From Echinicola vietnamensis DSM 17526 (lineage in GTDB: Bacteria > Bacteroidota > Bacteroidia > Cytophagales > Cyclobacteriaceae), in the NCBI RefSeq assembly GCF_000325705.1, contig NC_019904.1, positions 2,234,001 through 2,298,000 of the forward strand: 64,000 nt of DNA. Reading direction: 5' to 3'. Below the pieces are notes generated by a model. It was not told the origin of the DNA. It ran no database searches and saw nothing but the letters and a program-made list of their open reading frames with translations. Numbering within the stretch: position 1 is the first letter of the stretch; every line of letters begins with the position of its first letter. Of this stretch, positions 52,949 to 61,427 are shown in pieces. The position numbers were made by a program, and so were the translations under genes.

Positions 52949-53583
52949 GGCGTATAGATTTCTTTGAGTTGTCGGGCCTGGTTCTCCCATTGCTGACGCT
53001 GTTTGGCCAGGCTTCCCACCTGATGGTTGATATCGCGGAGGATACCCAGTACGTCCTTCATGTTTTCGTATACCCGGTCAATGGCTTCGATGCGCTCATA
53101 ATCCGACATCCTCAACTTTCCCGAGGTGAGGACCAGGGTAAGCTCGTCCAGGTTTTGGAGGCTTTGCTTAAAAAGCCTTTCATATACCCCTAAAAGGTAC
53201 ACGAGTTCTTCCGGGGAAAACCGGCCTGTGGCGGCCAGGTATGAATAGGTATTGCGGTATTCCCGAAGGATAAACTGCTGATAGCGGACAATATCGGCCA
53301 CGCGGTAATATTTCCGTACCTCTGGACTGGCAAGCCATAGCCCGTCCAGGAAGGCTTCGTGAAGCTTAAAGTTTCCTTCGGCGATCCCCTTGACGGTGTT
53401 GTAACCGGTAGAGAGGATACGGTACCCCTTGTACATGTCCTTAAGGATGTTCTTGAATTGCAGGAGCTTCTCGAAGTTCAGCATAAGCTGGGTGGCCTCG
53501 TGGGCCTGCCCTCTCCCGGTACGTGGAAGGGTCAGGGCAACTCCAAGTGCGATAAGGAGCAATAGACGTTTAATGGATATCAT
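52945..53583 (-). CDS. TraI-like exported protein (third of three)
   Basis: Encodes 212 residues with a signal peptide (LLLLIALGVALTLPRTGRGQ). Helical, with YKGYRILSTGYNTVKGIAEG and QSLQNLDELTLVLTSGKLRMSDYERIEAID. It is a paralogue of the two genes upstream (same YRI..GWNTV / AIDxxxxxM pattern), resembling TraI/VirB5-type periplasmic pilus components; such proteins are sometimes labelled TerB-like in annotations. Its stop overlaps traJ by 4 bases and its start overlaps the previous paralogue by 14. Confidence 0.75.
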   Translation of the reverse strand: MISIKRLLLLIALGVALTLPRTGRGQAHEATQLMLNFEKLLQFKNILKDMYKGYRILSTGYNTVKGIAEGNFKLHEAFLDGLWLASPEVRKYYRVADIVRYQQFILREYRNTYSYLAATGRFSPEELVYLLGVYERLFKQSLQNLDELTLVLTSGKLRMSDYERIEAIDRVYENMKDVLGILRDINHQVGSLAKQRQQWENQARQLKEIYTP

Positions 53584-54208
53584 AGTATGATTTTATCGGT
53601 TCCAATGATTGTTTCCGGCGGGATTGAAGGGCGTATTTTAGGCGGGAGGTTTGGTCTTTGACCTGTTTGTACAAGTCCCGCATGTCCTTTTCCATTTGAT
53701 CGATGGCCTGTATCCGCCGGGCATCCTCCATCTTGTAGTAAAAGGCCTTTGAAAGATGTTCCGCCTGCCCGAGAATGTGCAGGGACTGGCGCAGTACCTC
53801 CCGGTAATAACTTGCCATGGCCCTTCTCTGGGCAGCTTTTAGGGACATTTTGCTCAGCAGGTCCCTCCCGCGCTTTACCTCCCCAAGGATATGCTGCTGG
53901 TATTCCAGGACCGAGGCCAGGCCGTGGTAATGGGACACCGGGGGAGAAATGCCGTCCAGGCGGGACAGGAAATCCCGGTGCAGGTTAAACTCCCCGTTGG
54001 TGATGCGCTCCACCGTGTTCCATCCTTCCCGGGCAATGCGATAGCCTTCCTTGCCCAGACGGATGTAGTCCTGAAGGATAAGGATTTGGAGAATGAGGTA
54101 TTCTTTTTGGGTTTGCTTCTGCCGGAACCACTCATTCCAGGTCTGCGCTTGCAAGGAAGACGAAAGGAGCCCAAAGAACAGGGACAGGGTCAGTATTTTA
54201 TTTTTCAT
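53570..54208 (-). CDS. TraI-like exported protein (second of three)
   Basis: Encodes 212 residues with signal peptide (LTLSLFFGLLSSSLQAQ). Contains GKEGYRIAREGWNTVERITN and LRQSLHILGQAEHLSKAFYY then MEDARRIQAIDQMEKDM, aligned in pattern with both neighbours, so this is a tandem duplication of a TraI-like periplasmic subunit gene. Start overlaps the preceding gene by 11 bases. Confidence 0.75.
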   Translation of the reverse strand: MKNKILTLSLFFGLLSSSLQAQTWNEWFRQKQTQKEYLILQILILQDYIRLGKEGYRIAREGWNTVERITNGEFNLHRDFLSRLDGISPPVSHYHGLASVLEYQQHILGEVKRGRDLLSKMSLKAAQRRAMASYYREVLRQSLHILGQAEHLSKAFYYKMEDARRIQAIDQMEKDMRDLYKQVKDQTSRLKYALQSRRKQSLEPIKSYYDIH

Positions 54209-54884
54209 ACCATTGTTTTAGAGGTTGGCGGTCCCACCGCTTGCGGTTTTCGGCAATGGAGAGGTTGTGGCGGTTGAAACGCCGAAGGTCGTTTAGGTTG
54301 CGGGTCACCCGCCGGTCGGTATCGTGGATGATGCGCAGCCTTTCCGCATCGTTCATCTGCATTGAAAAGGCCGTCATGACATCCAAAAGGTAATCGAGAT
54401 TCTCCAGGCTTTCTTCCAATATTTCCCCATAGGTGGCGGCCATGGCCTGCTTCTCCTTCGGGGTGAATGCCGTATGGGAAGAAAGCACCGGCCATACGCG
54501 GTGGTATTCTTCCACCAGCCGGGCTTGCTTTTCGGCGATTTCCTTGACGCGCTTATACTGGCTAAGGGCATTTTTGACCTGCCAGAGTTCATCAAATAGG
54601 TTTTGGTACTGCTCGCGCTGTTTGTCGTTCCAGTTTGAGATCTCTTCCAGCTTGAGCTTGGACAGGGTGTTCTCCAATACCTTCTGGGCGTGTTGCAGCC
54701 AGAGGGTCTGGTTTTGCAGGCGCTGGACTTTCAGGTCTATGGCCTTGATCACCTTTTTTATCGCTTCCTTGATCACTTTGATGATCACCGACAAGGGAAC
54801 AGCTTCCGCCTTTTGTTGGGGCAGTGTGGCCAGGCCCAAGGTCAAAGCCAGGGTCAACGTCGTGATATACTTCTTTGTTTTCAT
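54198..54884 (-). CDS. traI: TraI-like exported protein (first of three)
   Basis: Encodes 228 residues with a signal peptide (TLTLALTLGLATLPQQKAEA) and long coiled-coil helices (VQRLQNQTLWLQHAQKVLEN). Ends with SIAENRKRWDRQPLKQWYEK. Position directly after the TraG ATPase gene (3-base gap) matches TraI in Bacteroidetes conjugative transposons. Periplasmic pilus or channel component. Confidence 0.8.
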   Translation of the reverse strand: MKTKKYITTLTLALTLGLATLPQQKAEAVPLSVIIKVIKEAIKKVIKAIDLKVQRLQNQTLWLQHAQKVLENTLSKLKLEEISNWNDKQREQYQNLFDELWQVKNALSQYKRVKEIAEKQARLVEEYHRVWPVLSSHTAFTPKEKQAMAATYGEILEESLENLDYLLDVMTAFSMQMNDAERLRIIHDTDRRVTRNLNDLRRFNRHNLSIAENRKRWDRQPLKQWYEK

Positions 54885-54887
54885 GGG

Positions 54888-57356
54888 TCATGGTTTTTCG
54901 CGGGACAAGACGGCAATGGCTTTTTTGCGGTCGCCGCCGTACTTTCGGGTGAGGGTATCGATCTGCATCCGTTCACTTTCCTCGGTGGTATAGGCCAGGT
55001 ATTCCGCTTTGCTGACCTCGGTGCGGTAAACCCTGGAATATTGCCCACCCAGGGAGATAAATACCTCCTTGTAGAGCCTTCCCGGTTCATTGGCCTTGTT
55101 GATGCTCAGGGCCTGGGCCTTTTCTTTTTCGGTCAGTCCCAAAAGCTCCTGGATGCGTTCGAACTTGTTCTGGTACTTGGATTGGTCCAAAAGGATCTTA
55201 CAGTCCGAATTGTTGATGATGGCTTCCTTGACCACCGGGGAGGAAATAATGTCCTCTACTTCCTGGGTCACGACAATGGCCTCGCCGAAGAACTTGCGCA
55301 CGGTCTTGAACAAAAATTTAATGTACTCGGCCATGCCTTCCTTGGCAATGGCCTTCCAGGCCTCTTCAATCAAGATCATCTTGCGCACTCCTTTGAGCTT
55401 GCGCATCTTGGCGATAAATATCTCCATAATGATGATGGTCACCACCGGAAAGAGGATGGGATGGTCTTTGATATTGTCCAGTTCGAAAACGATGAACCGT
55501 TGGTGCAGCAGGTCCAGGTTCTCGGTGGCATTGAGCAGGTAATCGAATTCCCCGCCCTGGTAATAGGGCCTAAGCACATACATGAAATTCTCGATATCGA
55601 AATCCTTGTCCTTCACGCCATCGCGTTGTAACACCTCCCGGAATTCTACTTCCAGGTATTCGTAAAAGGAATTAAAGCCGGGTACTTCGCCTGGGGACTG
55701 CTGTAAATATTCATAATAGCCGGTCAGGGCGTTGGAAAGAGCGACGTATTCGGAGCGTTTAAAAGGCTCATCGTCCTTCTTCCACAGGGCCAACAGCAAG
55801 GTTTTCAGGCTTTCCTTTTTTTCAGTGTCGGGAGGGTTGCCGTCTGCCGTTACAAAGGGGTTGAAGCGGATGGGGTTGTTTTCCTCATAAGTAAAGTAAT
55901 AGCCCTCCACCAAGTCACACAGTCCCCGGTAGGAATGGCCGACATCCACCAGCACCACATGGGTGCCCTGCTCGTAATAATGGCGCACCATGTGATTGGT
56001 GAAAAAGGATTTGCCGCTCCCGGAGGGGCCCAGGATAAATTTGTTGCGGTTGGTGATGTACCCTTTTCTTAAGGGTTCGTCCGAGATGTCCACGTGCACC
56101 GGGTGCCCGGTAATGCGGTCGCCCAACCGTATGCCAACCGGACTAATGGACGAGCGGTAATTGGTTTCCAGGTTCAGAAAGCAGGAGGCCGGGCCGATGA
56201 AGGTATCAAAGGCCTCGTTGGAGGGAAAAGCCCCCTGGTTTCCCGGCAGTCCCGCCCAGAACAGCTGCGGGGCGCCAACGGTTTCCTGTCTTGGGGTAAC
56301 ATCCATTTTGGCCAAAGCGGCCGAGGCCTTGTTGCGCAGCTCGGTGAGCCCTTCCTTTTGCTCGGTCCACAACATCAGGTTAAAATGGGCCTTGACGGCT
56401 TTACGCCCTTCGGAAATCGCCTCGTTCAAAAAGGCGGAGGTCGCCTCTTTGGACAGGGCGTTCTCCCGGGAATAGGCCGCCAGGCTTTCCAGGCGGAGCC
56501 GTTTGGATTCCAGTCTTTTCAGGGTTTTTTGATGGTCTTCGATAAAGAGGTATTGGTTGTAGATATGGTTGCAGGGGAGCATCGCCCCGATGGGGGCGGC
56601 AAACCCGCTGCGAAAATCACTCTTGTCGGTGGCATACCTTTCCAGGCGGGCATCGGGCGACACGCTCCCGGGAAGGTCTTCCACATCGGCCATGGAATAC
56701 ATCAGGACATATTTGTCCCCGATCTTCCATTCCGGTTTAAAGCGAATGTCCATTAATTCGGGCCGGGCCGCGTCTTTTAAGAAAAGGTAGTTTTCCAATA
56801 CGCCCGACCGGTGGGCGCTACCGCAAATCTCTTCACCGGATATCGGGACAAGCTCCGTGCCCCCGTCTTCCAGTATCTGGCAAAACTGCCCCAGGGCATC
56901 CTCAAAGTGCTCCCATGCTTTTTCAGAAATGCTTTCTGTGGGCACCAGGGAGGTGCGAAGCAAATTCGATACGGCCGAATTGCCCAGGGGCTTGTCCAGG
57001 GGACGGCGCGTGATATAGAGGTGGCAGCGGTGGTCCAGGTAAGGCCTCTCGTGAAAGAAACCTTCACTGCTGCGCGATAAAAAGGACTGCCCGGGGGCAA
57101 AGTTCGCCTGGTGGCTGGCGCGGGTAAACCAGTCCTGTTTATGGAAGACACAATTTACCGGCAACACACCGATGGCCTTGGTCCAGGTATGGTGCAGGGC
57201 AAGATAATCTTCCGCTGAGAGGGTAAATATCTCGGGAAGCTGCAAGCCAAAGGCAGCCGTGATATCCCCTTCCCGGGAAAGGATGCGGTCTTTTTCCACT
57301 TTGTACAACGGGAAGTTGTCTTTCAAATCGATATGGGGGGTATTAAAGATCATCAT
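54888..57356 (-). CDS. traG: VirB4-like conjugation ATPase TraG
   Basis: Encodes 822 residues. Walker A GPSGSGKSFFTNH near residue 443 and Walker B MILIEEAWKAI near 660 identify the VirB4-type ATPase. The N-terminus (DNFPLYKVEKDRILSREGDI) is typical of TraG of Bacteroidetes conjugative transposons, which powers assembly of the mating apparatus. Overlaps traF by 14 bases. Confidence 0.95.
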   Translation of the reverse strand: MMIFNTPHIDLKDNFPLYKVEKDRILSREGDITAAFGLQLPEIFTLSAEDYLALHHTWTKAIGVLPVNCVFHKQDWFTRASHQANFAPGQSFLSRSSEGFFHERPYLDHRCHLYITRRPLDKPLGNSAVSNLLRTSLVPTESISEKAWEHFEDALGQFCQILEDGGTELVPISGEEICGSAHRSGVLENYLFLKDAARPELMDIRFKPEWKIGDKYVLMYSMADVEDLPGSVSPDARLERYATDKSDFRSGFAAPIGAMLPCNHIYNQYLFIEDHQKTLKRLESKRLRLESLAAYSRENALSKEATSAFLNEAISEGRKAVKAHFNLMLWTEQKEGLTELRNKASAALAKMDVTPRQETVGAPQLFWAGLPGNQGAFPSNEAFDTFIGPASCFLNLETNYRSSISPVGIRLGDRITGHPVHVDISDEPLRKGYITNRNKFILGPSGSGKSFFTNHMVRHYYEQGTHVVLVDVGHSYRGLCDLVEGYYFTYEENNPIRFNPFVTADGNPPDTEKKESLKTLLLALWKKDDEPFKRSEYVALSNALTGYYEYLQQSPGEVPGFNSFYEYLEVEFREVLQRDGVKDKDFDIENFMYVLRPYYQGGEFDYLLNATENLDLLHQRFIVFELDNIKDHPILFPVVTIIIMEIFIAKMRKLKGVRKMILIEEAWKAIAKEGMAEYIKFLFKTVRKFFGEAIVVTQEVEDIISSPVVKEAIINNSDCKILLDQSKYQNKFERIQELLGLTEKEKAQALSINKANEPGRLYKEVFISLGGQYSRVYRTEVSKAEYLAYTTEESERMQIDTLTRKYGGDRKKAIAVLSREKP

Positions 57357-57669
57357 GCTTTTGAAGTTGAAGGAACGGTTTGCGGCTTCGGCAACGAAGG
57401 CTTTGGGGCAGCTGCCGGTAGGCCATCTTTTTCATCAGCCCGTGCTGCCCGTAGGTATGGGAGTAATGAAAGACCCCGTAAAAGAGCGCCCCGCCCAATA
57501 TAAGGGCCCCGGCCAGGCAGAGGTACTTGGATAGCCCCAGCATGTAGGCGACGGCAAAGAGGATCAAAAGCGCCACCAAGCCGATGGCCAGATAAGCAAT
57601 GTACTGCGCCTTCAGGCCCTTAAATTCCAGGGGCTTGTTGATCCCTTTGTTGATCCGGTAGGCCTTCAT
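57343..57669 (-). CDS. traF: Conjugative transposon protein TraF (DUF4133)
   Basis: Encodes 108 residues with two transmembrane helices (about 25-45 and 50-70) and the DUF4133 start YRINKGINKPLEFKGLKAQY. VirB3-like, usually next to TraE and TraG, as here. Overlaps upstream gene by 4 bases and traG by 14. Confidence 0.92.
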   Translation of the reverse strand: MKAYRINKGINKPLEFKGLKAQYIAYLAIGLVALLILFAVAYMLGLSKYLCLAGALILGGALFYGVFHYSHTYGQHGLMKKMAYRQLPQSLRCRSRKPFLQLQKHDDL

Positions 57670-58118
57670 GGTTTTTGTCCTTTGCTAATGTGGGCAGGAA
57701 CCGATTTTCGGTTTCGGGAAGCGTGTTCCAAAAGGCCGGTTTTCTTTAGGGGCACCACGCTCGCCTGAAGTTTCGCCTGTATAGGGTAGCGCTTTTGAAA
57801 ATAGTCGTCGGCGAGTTCATATTTGCGGGCCATGCCCACCGGGTCTAGGTGCAGTTCATGGGGGATTTCCACCAGGACCACATCCCGGGGCACTGTGGTC
57901 ATCTCCCGGCTGGCATAAAAGAGTTCCTGCTTGCGGGTGCGGTAAAAGAACAGGTAATGCCCGCCCTTTTCACTGGTGACCATCTTATCAAAGCCCAGGC
58001 GCTTCCAGGGCTGGTCCTTGTTTCGCAGTTCCCCGAGCCGGACATCTATGGTATAGGTGTCCCCGGCGATGTCTATTTCGGGCAAAATGCCGGCTTTTCT
58101 TTGTTGCAATGCATTCAT
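57666..58118 (-). CDS. Unassigned tra-operon protein
   Basis: Encodes 150 residues, soluble, no signal peptide: LPEIDIAGDTYTIDVRLGEL, GGHYLFFYRTRKQELFYASR and IPHELHLDPVGMARKYEL. It lies between traE and traF (overlap 4 bases with traF), an unusual insertion in the E-F-G order. No family recognised; possibly a cytoplasmic assembly or regulatory factor for transfer. Confidence 0.7.
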   Translation of the reverse strand: MNALQQRKAGILPEIDIAGDTYTIDVRLGELRNKDQPWKRLGFDKMVTSEKGGHYLFFYRTRKQELFYASREMTTVPRDVVLVEIPHELHLDPVGMARKYELADDYFQKRYPIQAKLQASVVPLKKTGLLEHASRNRKSVPAHISKGQKP

Positions 58119-58130
58119 ATCGTAAGGGTT

Positions 58131-58439
58131 TTATACACCGAAGAAACTTTGCAGGACCGTAGCGACCACCACCAGGAACACGCAGCTGCCAAACCAGGCC
58201 GCGGCCACTTTCCCGGTATCGGGTTCGCCGTTGTTCCACTTGTTAAAAACCTTGACCGCCCCGATCAAGCCGACAATGGCCCCGATGGCATACATCAGGT
58301 TGGTGCCGGATTGGAAATAGCTGCGCACCTTGTTGGTGGCCTCGTTGATCCCGGCGTTGCCGTCTTGTGCGAGGACGGAAAATGCCAAAAGGGACAAAAC
58401 CAGGACAGAAAGGAACTTGAGGTACTTATGGGTCATCAT
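58131..58439 (-). CDS. traE: Conjugative transposon protein TraE (DUF4134)
   Basis: Encodes 102 residues with signal peptide and two helices (NLMYAIGAIVGLIGAVKVFN; AAWFGSCVFLVVVATVLQSFFG), the VirB2-like pilin candidate of Bacteroidetes conjugative elements. Follows the 139-residue gene by 11 bases. Confidence 0.93.
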   Translation of the reverse strand: MMTHKYLKFLSVLVLSLLAFSVLAQDGNAGINEATNKVRSYFQSGTNLMYAIGAIVGLIGAVKVFNKWNNGEPDTGKVAAAWFGSCVFLVVVATVLQSFFGV

Positions 58440-58450
58440 GGAAATGGGGT

Positions 58451-58870
58451 TTAGGCGTGTTGAATGGTGTGGGAGAGGGCTTCCCGGGAAAGGGAAAGGC
58501 CTTGTAATTGGGCATAGCGGAGCGTATGGCTTATCAATGTCTTTTGAAAGGCCGGAACATGCCGCCCCTTAAAATGCGCCAGTCGCTGGCGCAATTCCTC
58601 CAACAATTCTTCGGGGGACTGGCATTGGGAGGCGATGGCTGAAATGTCCGTAGTAAGCTTGTGCAGCTCGGTAAAGGCGCGGTCAAACTCTTCCTCGTTT
58701 AACTGGATGAGCGTGGAGCGTTTCGGCTTTTTTTCCTGTTTATGGGGGCGCTTTTGAAATCCCCGGGAAATTTCCCTGGAGTAGTACCGTGCCATAACGT
58801 AAGCGTAATACAGGAGCACCAGGGCGCCCAGGCCTAAGAGGAACTGCTCCCACGATATCTGTTCGATCAT
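58451..58870 (-). CDS. Membrane-anchored coiled-coil protein, first gene of tra operon
   Basis: Encodes 139 residues with one N-terminal transmembrane helix (about 8-28, FLLGLGALVLLYYAYVMARY), a basic linker (RPHKQEKKPKR) and a helical domain (IASQCQSPEELLEELRQRLA). In the traD position before traE, but I do not recognise it as TraD. It lies 26 bases downstream of the repeated 47-nt element. Confidence 0.65.
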   Translation of the reverse strand: MIEQISWEQFLLGLGALVLLYYAYVMARYYSREISRGFQKRPHKQEKKPKRSTLIQLNEEEFDRAFTELHKLTTDISAIASQCQSPEELLEELRQRLAHFKGRHVPAFQKTLISHTLRYAQLQGLSLSREALSHTIQHA

Positions 58871-58896
58871 AGTGTTTTGGGTAAATGTTCGAAGGC

Positions 58897-58943
58897 AAAA
58901 GTGGGAGAGATGGCCGGGAATTGTTCACACTGCCACCCGAAGG
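58897..58943 (-). repeat. 47-nt repeated leader element, copy A (before the tra operon)
   Basis: Between rteC and the tra operon, 26 bases upstream of the first tra gene. Same element as 38566-38612; on the minus strand its best conserved part is CCTTCGGGTGGCAGTGTGAA. Probably a shared promoter or activator site. Confidence 0.65.
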
Positions 58944-58953
58944 GGGATGGTTT

Positions 58954-59799
58954 TTAATCCCATTTATCCCCCTTCCCGTCCAAATCGGTGTTGTCCATCC
59001 ACCTTTCCAGGGCCTGGGTCAGGCGGTTTAGAAAATATGTCCGCCCGGATTTGCGGATGCGGATTTCCTGGAAGGTGCGGTAATACTGGGACATGTCCTG
59101 CTGGAAGATCTGTTCCACGACCGTGGCGATATCCCGGATGGTGGCCTGCCCGTTGTTAAAGACCCCCGCCGCTTTTAGGGCGTAGGTCAGCTCGATCAGC
59201 GCCACTTTCGGCGCGGTCCATTTCAGGCGTTTTTTCTCTGGGGCCGGGGCCGGGTTTTGAAGGTGGTGGATCTTGCCCAATAGGTATTCTTTTAGACGGG
59301 TAAAGGCCTTGAAACGCGCAAAGCGGTAACTGCCATGGGTGCTGAACCGGGAGTCTTTTTGAATGGCGATGGTCTCGGCCAAAAAAGGGGCCTTGGGGGC
59401 ATTCCTTTTAAAAAGGTATTCGTCCAGGTCGCTGCGGTCCAGGCGATAATAAGTGTACAGGAAGTGGTGCCTTTGGAAATAGCTGCGGATAAAGGACAGT
59501 TGGTTGCGATAATGGTCGAGCACTTCCCTTTTTTCAACCGGCAGGGTGGAATGGATATAATAGAGCTCCCCGTAATAAAGCTGCTCGGCCACAATGCGGG
59601 GCTTGGCCTTTTTAAAGAAATAGATCTCCTCTGGGGGCGTAAATTCATAATCCCATAACTTTTCCTTTAGGCGGTTCAGGGCGGTGCCGACGGCCACAAA
59701 ACAGGCCTCGGCCTGCTGAAGTTCGGCATATTGTTGCCCTTGGATGTTCTGGATTTGGGATTGGAGTTCCTGGTAGAGTTCAAAGCAAATGTTCTTCAT
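58954..59799 (-). CDS. rteC: RteC family regulator
   Basis: Encodes 281 residues. LYQELQSQIQNIQGQQYAEL at the start, EEIYFFKKAKPRIVAEQLYY around 77 and RSYFQRHHFLYTYYRLDRSD around 133 are RteC features; the C-terminal part (about 215-265) is a winged-helix-like DNA-binding region. In CTnDOT, RteC activates excision genes after RteA/RteB signalling; no rteA/rteB is visible here. It is encoded directly upstream of the tra operon, with the repeated 47-nt element in the 83-base gap between them. Confidence 0.85.
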   Translation of the reverse strand: MKNICFELYQELQSQIQNIQGQQYAELQQAEACFVAVGTALNRLKEKLWDYEFTPPEEIYFFKKAKPRIVAEQLYYGELYYIHSTLPVEKREVLDHYRNQLSFIRSYFQRHHFLYTYYRLDRSDLDEYLFKRNAPKAPFLAETIAIQKDSRFSTHGSYRFARFKAFTRLKEYLLGKIHHLQNPAPAPEKKRLKWTAPKVALIELTYALKAAGVFNNGQATIRDIATVVEQIFQQDMSQYYRTFQEIRIRKSGRTYFLNRLTQALERWMDNTDLDGKGDKWD

Positions 59800-60000
59800 G
59801 GCATATGGTAAGTTGGGGCTTTCCCGAAAAAGAACAAGGCGCGCGGCCTTTCGGTGGATTCACCTTATCGGGCAAAGCCGGTGAAACATTCTGGTAGTAC
59901 GGCAAAACTATATTTTCCAGGTTGAGGGAAAGAGAAATCTGCCCCGTGAAATGCCGAAATACCAAAAAGCCGGCCCGATATACCATAGGAATGGTCCCAA

Positions 60001-60041
60001 AAAGAAGAAAAATACCCGCTGGACATTGTATTCAGCGGGTT
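60001..60041 (-). terminator. Intrinsic terminator after the 121-residue gene
   Basis: On the minus strand ACCCGCTG and CAGCGGGT (plus arms 60015-60022 and 60034-60041) pair over 8 bp with an 11-nt loop, followed by ATTTTTCTTCTTTTT, 7 bases after the stop codon at 60048. Confidence 0.7.
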
Positions 60042-60047
60042 TTGTGC

Positions 60048-60413
60048 TCAAGGTTGGATAAATTCCACGGTGGCGGCCATGTCCATGAAGGGAGAATCAT
60101 CGGGTATGTGTCTTACCCGTCCTTCGCATTTAATGTCGGTCTGCTTGGTACGAAAGCTCCGGGGGGAGCCGATAAACTCAAACTGTGCCCTGGCCGCCAA
60201 CAGGCCGGCCAATTGTGCCCCCCAGATAAACAGCACCCGGTCGGGAACACCGTCCAGGTATTCCTGTTGGTCGGCACTAACGGAAAATTTCTGGGCCAGC
60301 CATCCTTTCAGGTCTTCACATACCTGTTGGGCCTCTTCGATAAGTTCGGCATCGTTTAACATATACAATTCGTCTTTTACCTGGGCCATGCCCTCGGGAT
60401 TCAACTCGGTCAT
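60048..60413 (-). CDS. Uncharacterised small protein upstream of rteC
   Basis: Encodes 121 residues, soluble, acidic (MTELNPEGMAQVKDELYMLN, then VPDRVLFIWGAQLAGLLAAR). No motif recognised. It has its own terminator and lies about 250 bases upstream of rteC; style and composition fit the mobile element. Function unknown. Confidence 0.6.
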   Translation of the reverse strand: MTELNPEGMAQVKDELYMLNDAELIEEAQQVCEDLKGWLAQKFSVSADQQEYLDGVPDRVLFIWGAQLAGLLAARAQFEFIGSPRSFRTKQTDIKCEGRVRHIPDDSPFMDMAATVEFIQP

Positions 60414-60479
60414 AAAACAATGATTTTGGTTATTAAATGATTTAAAGTCAATTGTTTAACGAATGAAACCCTTTTATTT

Positions 60480-60487
60480 TATATTTG
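60480..60487 (+). promoter_or_regulatory. Probable -7 box of the LytTR gene
   Basis: TATATTTG matches the Bacteroidetes TAnnTTTG -7 element 43 bases before the LytTR start codon. The nearest TTG (60452-60454) is spaced too far (25 bases), so the -33 element is uncertain. Confidence 0.35.
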
Positions 60488-60529
60488 TAGGTGTATTCTT
60501 ACCAATGATGGGTTTTTGGAAAGGGAGTT

Positions 60530-61372
60530 ATGGATATGGAAGGAAAACAATCTTTTTTAGGGGCGGTGGAACCTCAGGGGTTTAGGCCGGTGTATAACGA
60601 CAGGTACTTTCGGTGGATCGTGGCCGTGTTGGCCGCCCTGTTTATCAGCCTTTACGGTACCATGGAGGATTTCCTGGACCATTTTTTCATGCCGGAGTTT
60701 TATATTGAGTTTCTCTCTTCCCTATTGATCGCCATTTTGCTTATTGAATGCATTTACCGGGTGACCCTCCAATTGGACAAATATTACGACTGGCAGGAGC
60801 GTCCATTGATCCGCCTGGGTTTACAGCTTCTTTTTGGGGTGCTGATGCCAGGAATTATTGACTTTGCGCTGGCCACCCTATATTTCAGGGTCTATGGGCT
60901 CGATATTATCGAGGACACCTATTACGTGGCCTATGCCCTGCCGCTGATCATGGCGATGATCTTTATTTTCAACCTCTATTATGTGTGCCATTATTTCTTT
61001 TTGCAGTTGCGTTCCTTTCAATCTCCCCACCATGGCAAGCAAACGATATTGGTGCAAAAGGGGACAAAGAACATTCCCTTGCCCGTAGATCAAATCAATC
61101 ATATTGAACGTTCCAACCGCCACAATTTCTTAATTACCCTGGACGGGGAAAGCTTTTTGATCCCGCAAACCCTAGAGGAACTGGAAGATATCCTCCATCC
61201 CGGCTCTTTTTTCCGGGTAAACCGCCAGACACTGGTCCGCTATGAGGCCTGTCGACATTTTGAGTTGGCCGAGCACGGGAAGCTCCACTTGTTTACCCAA
61301 ACCCCTATGGACAATCCCCTTGTCGTAAGCCAGAAAAGGGCAAAACGGTTCCGGGAATGGATGGACCGATGA
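60530..61372 (+). CDS. Membrane-anchored LytTR family regulator
   Basis: Encodes 280 residues with four predicted transmembrane helices (about 25-45, 60-82, 85-115 and 125-160) and a C-terminal LytTR DNA-binding domain (about 175-275, with IPLPVDQINHIERSNRHNFL, FFRVNRQTLVRYEA and KRAKRFREWMD). It lacks a receiver domain, as do many Bacteroidetes LytTR membrane proteins, so it may sense a membrane or envelope signal itself. A purine-rich site precedes the ATG (AAAGGGAG). Convergent with the outer-membrane protein gene to its right. Confidence 0.88.
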   Translation: MDMEGKQSFLGAVEPQGFRPVYNDRYFRWIVAVLAALFISLYGTMEDFLDHFFMPEFYIEFLSSLLIAILLIECIYRVTLQLDKYYDWQERPLIRLGLQLLFGVLMPGIIDFALATLYFRVYGLDIIEDTYYVAYALPLIMAMIFIFNLYYVCHYFFLQLRSFQSPHHGKQTILVQKGTKNIPLPVDQINHIERSNRHNFLITLDGESFLIPQTLEELEDILHPGSFFRVNRQTLVRYEACRHFELAEHGKLHLFTQTPMDNPLVVSQKRAKRFREWMDR

Positions 61373-61427
61373 AGGTGGTTTTTTGGGACAAATCCGTGAG
61401 GGAAATGGAATTGTTGTTTCTTTTGTT

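Larger units (their letters stand above)
36873..60413. mobile_element. Integrative conjugative-like element (boundaries approximate)
   Basis: A serine recombinase abutting tRNA-Ala, RadC-like and DUF932 accessory genes, two candidate defence operons, a tra operon (TraE to TraN) and rteC together mark an integrated element of the Bacteroidetes conjugative-transposon type. Left edge is set by the tRNA 3' end. The right edge is not resolved: I found no copy of the tRNA 3' sequence up to 64000, and I place the provisional end after the last element-like gene. Base composition varies from AT-rich (about 44-48 kb) to GC-rich (49-60 kb), indicating a mosaic. Confidence 0.6.

Noticed and set aside
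54690-55631. Plus-strand frame of 313 codons opposite TraG and TraI-like genes
   Set aside because: Antisense shadow in GC-rich DNA; the opposite strand carries Walker motifs and operon-type overlaps.
59780-59986. Short minus-strand frame (68 codons) upstream of rteC
   Set aside because: No protein-like features, overlaps the rteC start and has no likely start signal.
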